Positions 15,088 to 17,724 of a stretch of DNA of 17,724 nt are shown here, in pieces. The first letter of the stretch is position 1. Each line of letters starts with the position of its first letter. Below the pieces are notes generated by a model that saw only the letters and a program-made list of their open reading frames with translations, was not told where the DNA came from and did not search any database. Source of the DNA: Candidatus Methylomirabilota bacterium (lineage in GTDB: Bacteria; Methylomirabilota; Methylomirabilia; Methylomirabilales; Methylomirabilaceae). Both the position numbers and the translations under genes were made by a program. Where the stretch lies: assembly GCA_028869615.1 (NCBI GenBank), contig JAGWRQ010000018.1:1-17724 (forward strand), given 5' to 3'.

Positions 15088-16290
15088 TCATGCGCCAAAC
15101 TTCTTGAATCTCAAAGCGTTGGCCATTGCAAGGGGTATCAGATCGACAGCTCGCATGGCCGCCAGAGGTCCTTGACCGCACTCTCGTTCCGTGAATCTGC
15201 CGGCTCCGGTAGCACGAGACCATCGCGACCGGAGCAGAAAGGGAACCGGATGCCAGCTATGTCCTTTCAGGATAGCCGGCGTCGAATGGTCGCCGGTCAC
15301 GATAAACACATCAGGGTGGAGCGCAAGAAAATCGGGAATTCGCCGATCCAGCTCCTCCAACGCGGCAACCTTCGCGTCAAAGTCACCGTCCTCGCCGGCC
15401 CGATCGGTCCCTTTGAAATGCACGTAGAAGAAGTCGTACTTATCGTAGTTCCTGGACAAAGCGCGCAACTCGTCATCCAGGTCGGCGCAAAAGGGTAACG
15501 CCTCCATCCCGACAAGCTTAGCGAGACCGCGGTACATCGGATAACAGGTGATCGCTGTCGCCCGGAGCCGCAGCAGCTCCGGAAACGCAGGGAGCTTTGG
15601 CGGTAAGGCAAAGCCCCTGAGCAGGATCATATTGGCCGGCTTTTCTTCCTTCAGTATTCCACAGGCCTCATCCAGAAACTGATTAACCAGCGCTGCCGTC
15701 CGTTCGGCCCCGGGGCTGACACCCTTCACAGCAAGCGGTCGCTCGCCTGTGGCCTGGGGATCGGAGTCGGACAGGGCGTCAGAGAGCCCCTTCCCACGAA
15801 ATACGACCACGAACCGATGCTCCTTGACGGGCCTGACAATGACCTCCACCCCCTCGATCCGGATCTGATCGAGTTGACGGCACAGGCGCTGGCAGGTCTC
15901 GGTCGTAATACGACCGGCGCGCCGGTCTACTACCCTTCCCTCTTCATCAAGCGTACAGAAGTTACCCCGGCTTGCTACATCGTTTGAACGAAGTTCCAGG
16001 TCGATGCCGCACGCTTCAAGGACTCCTCGTCCGATCTGGTACGTAAAAGGATCGTAGCCAAAGAGGGCGAGGTGCCCCGGTCCGCTGCCTGGGATAATCC
16101 CGGGACCCACCATATCGATGAGCCCGCAGAGGGAACGAGCGGCAAGAGCGTCAAGATTGGGGAGATGCGCAACCTCCATCTCACTCCGACCATCCGTCTC
16201 TCTCGGCAGACCCCCCAGCCCATCAGCCACGAACAGAACGATCTTCGAGGATGAGGAAATGGCTAGTTGCTTGATAAGTGTCAGATCCAT
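15088..16290 (-). CDS. apgM: 2,3-bisphosphoglycerate-independent phosphoglycerate mutase, archaeal-type ApgM
   Basis: ApgM interconverts 3- and 2-phosphoglycerate in glycolysis and gluconeogenesis. This 400-aa member of the alkaline phosphatase superfamily begins KIVLFVADGLGGLP, with metal ligand D23. The probable nucleophile S69 is in PGSGPGHLALFGYDP. Further metal-site blocks are HFKGTDRAGEDGD, TGDHSTP and the C-terminal HSWHPVPFLL. The pattern is the archaeal ApgM subgroup, also found in several anaerobic and deep bacterial lineages, and differs from GpmI of E. coli. The ATG at 16290 has GGAGG 10 nt upstream. The open frame continues to 16488 inside moeA, but those 66 residues are low-complexity and unrelated. 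It follows moeA by 61 bp. Confidence 0.93.
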   Translation of the reverse strand: MDLTLIKQLAISSSSKIVLFVADGLGGLPRETDGRSEMEVAHLPNLDALAARSLCGLIDMVGPGIIPGSGPGHLALFGYDPFTYQIGRGVLEACGIDLELRSNDVASRGNFCTLDEEGRVVDRRAGRITTETCQRLCRQLDQIRIEGVEVIVRPVKEHRFVVVFRGKGLSDALSDSDPQATGERPLAVKGVSPGAERTAALVNQFLDEACGILKEEKPANMILLRGFALPPKLPAFPELLRLRATAITCYPMYRGLAKLVGMEALPFCADLDDELRALSRNYDKYDFFYVHFKGTDRAGEDGDFDAKVAALEELDRRIPDFLALHPDVFIVTGDHSTPAILKGHSWHPVPFLLRSRWSRATGAGRFTERECGQGPLAAMRAVDLIPLAMANALRFKKFGA

Positions 16291-16300
16291 GAGGGTATCG

Positions 16301-16305
16301 CCTCC
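16301..16305 (-). promoter_or_regulatory. ribosome binding site that fixes the apgM start
   Basis: GGAGG on the coding strand is 10 nt before the ATG at 16290, within the moeA-apgM spacer. It supports this start rather than upstream codons inside moeA. Confidence 0.65.
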
Positions 16306-16313
16306 AGACAGCG

Positions 16314-16351
16314 CCGCCCGGGGATGGCGCCGAGGATAACCGGATGGGCGG
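16314..16351. other. inverted repeat just after the moeA stop
   Basis: CCGCCC (16314-16319) pairs with GGGCGG (16346-16351) across 26 nt that also contain the palindrome GGCGCC. It could form a stem in the moeA-apgM spacer. No T-run follows, so a terminator is not supported. Confidence 0.3.
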
Positions 16352-17563
16352 TCAAAACAGGAGGACCTCCACAACTTCTCCCTTTTCGAGGAGGTCCACA
16401 TTGGCAGGAATCTCAATATACCCTTCTGCGTCAGCCATCGAGGTAATGGCGCCTGACTCTTTGAAGACCGGGACGACCTCCCCGCCATCGAGGCGAACAG
16501 GCAGGTATTGATGCCGCCCGATCGTCGAGGTGTATCGACGGGCCATCGGGGCGTTCAGTGAGGCGAGCGTGCGCCGGCCAAGCCTTGCCATCTTCCGGAG
16601 CGCGGGCGCCAAGATCCCATACCCGTTCGTCAAGCATGACGTGGGATAGCCCGGCATCCCGATTAACAGATGGTCTTCCACGACGCCGCACAGTGTAGGT
16701 TTCCCAGGCTTGACAGCGATGCCGTGAAACTTCACCTCTCCCATCCGTTGCACCGCCTCTACCATCATATCCCGCTCACCGACAGAGCTGCCTCCCGACA
16801 GGACGATGAGGTCGTACGAGAGAGCCTCCCGGATCGTCGAGATCGCCGATTCCAATGTATCCTTCATGATCGGGAAGATGTGTGGAAGGCCGCCGTTCTC
16901 ACTGATAAGCGCAGAGAGGGTATACGAGTTGATGTCGTAGATCTTCCCTGGACTGAGCATCTCCCCAGGTATAAGGATTTCGTTACCGGAGGGAATCACT
17001 GCCACTCGGGGCTTCTGATAGACCGTCACCTTTTGCAACCCGAGGGCGGCCAATACGCCGATCTTACTCGGGTCCAGGCGCATCCCGCACTGCAGAACAT
17101 GGCTTCCCGCTTTGATATCCTCGCCCATCGGTGAGGCGTGCTGTTGCGGATAGACCGGCTTATAGACCCTCACCTTGGTCCCGTCCAACTCCGTGTCTTC
17201 CACCATCACAACGGCATCGGCACCCACGGGCATCGGGGCGCCCGTCGCCACCTGGATGCAACTCGCCGGGCGGACGCTGAGGCGGGCGGACTCTCCCGCG
17301 TGAATCACCTCAATGAGCTCAAGGATCTTTGGTGAAAAGTTGCCCGCGCCGAACGTATCCTCCGCCCTGACGGCATAACCGTCCATGGCCGCTCGAGCAA
17401 AGGGCGGCACATCCATAGTGCCGCAGACCTCTTCGGCCAGAACCCGGCCCACCGCCTCAAGCAGCGTTACCTGCTCAGTCCGCTCTATCGGCTGGGCCGC
17501 GTCCATGACGATTCGCATCCCCTCCTCCAGGTCGAGGAGCGCCTTCATCGGTTTCATCGTCAT
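16352..17563 (-). CDS. moeA: molybdopterin molybdenumtransferase MoeA
   Basis: MoeA inserts molybdate into adenylylated molybdopterin, the last common step of molybdenum cofactor synthesis. The 403-aa protein has PPFARAAMDGYAV (53-65, with the conserved D61), VATGAPMPVGADAVV, the domain III motif LSGGSSVGERD (255-265), AVKPGKPT (283-290) and GMPGYPTSC (302-310), followed by the C-terminal domain IV. The GMPGYPTS form, where E. coli MoeA has a GLPGNP-type motif, is a notable variant of this loop. There are three nearby ATGs (17563, 17557, 17548); the first has GAGG about 9 nt upstream and is preferred. It lies 15 bp after trxB. It fits with FdhD, since both serve molybdoenzymes such as formate dehydrogenase. 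Confidence 0.94.
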   Translation of the reverse strand: MTMKPMKALLDLEEGMRIVMDAAQPIERTEQVTLLEAVGRVLAEEVCGTMDVPPFARAAMDGYAVRAEDTFGAGNFSPKILELIEVIHAGESARLSVRPASCIQVATGAPMPVGADAVVMVEDTELDGTKVRVYKPVYPQQHASPMGEDIKAGSHVLQCGMRLDPSKIGVLAALGLQKVTVYQKPRVAVIPSGNEILIPGEMLSPGKIYDINSYTLSALISENGGLPHIFPIMKDTLESAISTIREALSYDLIVLSGGSSVGERDMMVEAVQRMGEVKFHGIAVKPGKPTLCGVVEDHLLIGMPGYPTSCLTNGYGILAPALRKMARLGRRTLASLNAPMARRYTSTIGRHQYLPVRLDGGEVVPVFKESGAITSMADAEGYIEIPANVDLLEKGEVVEVLLF

Positions 17564-17578
17564 AGAACCATCCTCGCC

Positions 17579-17724
<146 letters not shown>

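Noticed and set aside
14994..15098. N-terminal extension of the radical SAM protein with extra cysteines
   Set aside because: It would begin upstream of the predicted promoter and overlap apgM; CAGGAG marks the GTG at 14993.
15099..16200. Long plus-strand open frames opposite the apgM gene and elsewhere, up to about 300 codons
   Set aside because: They lie opposite genes with clear family motifs, have Arg/Pro/His-rich low-quality sequence, and lack ribosome sites; they follow from GC-biased codon positions.
16291..16488. N-terminal extension of apgM into moeA
   Set aside because: The 66 extra residues are Ser/Arg-rich and unrelated to phosphoglycerate mutases; a good GGAGG site precedes 16290.

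Overview
This 17.7 kb window reads as ordinary, densely packed bacterial chromosome of moderately high GC. All 16 protein-coding genes lie on the minus strand, so transcription runs from high to low coordinates. Gene spacing is tight, with several 1-18 bp gaps and ATGA-type overlaps. I see no rRNA, tRNA, CRISPR array, insertion sequence, integrase or phage gene. The gene set includes an archaeal-type phosphoglycerate mutase, a split E1 alpha/beta pyruvate dehydrogenase with its own lipoate genes, complex I NuoB/NuoI, FdhD and MoeA. This suggests a respiratory Gram-negative bacterium of a deep lineage such as NC10/Methylomirabilota or a relative. That placement is an inference from gene content only; no marker gene is present to prove it.

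Region A (17724 to 15088): the 3' end of trxB (thioredoxin reductase), then moeA (molybdenum insertion) and apgM (phosphoglycerate mutase). Region B (15052 to 13368): a single B12-type radical SAM gene of unknown substrate, with its own strong sigma70-like promoter and visibly lower GC than its neighbours. Region C (13306 to 10978): iscS (cysteine desulfurase), nuoB and nuoI; the latter two are complex I Fe-S subunits separated from the rest of the nuo set. Region D (about 10977 to 7547): a compact five-gene unit in the order yjbQ, VIT-family Fe/Mn transporter, fdhD, PHP-domain phosphoesterase, second yjbQ. Region E (7550 to 62): lipA, pdhA, pdhB, pdhC, lpdA, lipB and an HD-GYP response regulator, behind a plausible promoter that overlaps the end of region D.

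Region E is self-sufficient. LipB transfers octanoate from ACP to the E2 lipoyl domain, LipA inserts the two sulfurs, and E1/E2/E3 then oxidise pyruvate to acetyl-CoA. The HD-GYP regulator at its end links a probable cyclic-di-GMP phosphodiesterase to the same transcript. Across the window there is a loose theme of iron, sulfur and molybdenum: IscS could supply sulfur for Fe-S clusters (NuoB, NuoI, LipA) and for FdhD, MoeA completes the molybdenum cofactor, and the VIT protein moves Fe or Mn.

I found no clear new defence, mobile or biosynthetic system. The most worthwhile leads are the yjbQ-VIT-fdhD-PHP-yjbQ cassette, the orphan nuoB-nuoI pair behind iscS, the FdhD with one cysteine where two are usual, the lone radical SAM gene, and short degenerate heptamer (GGGTTTA-like) repeats at two gene junctions of the lip/pdh operon.
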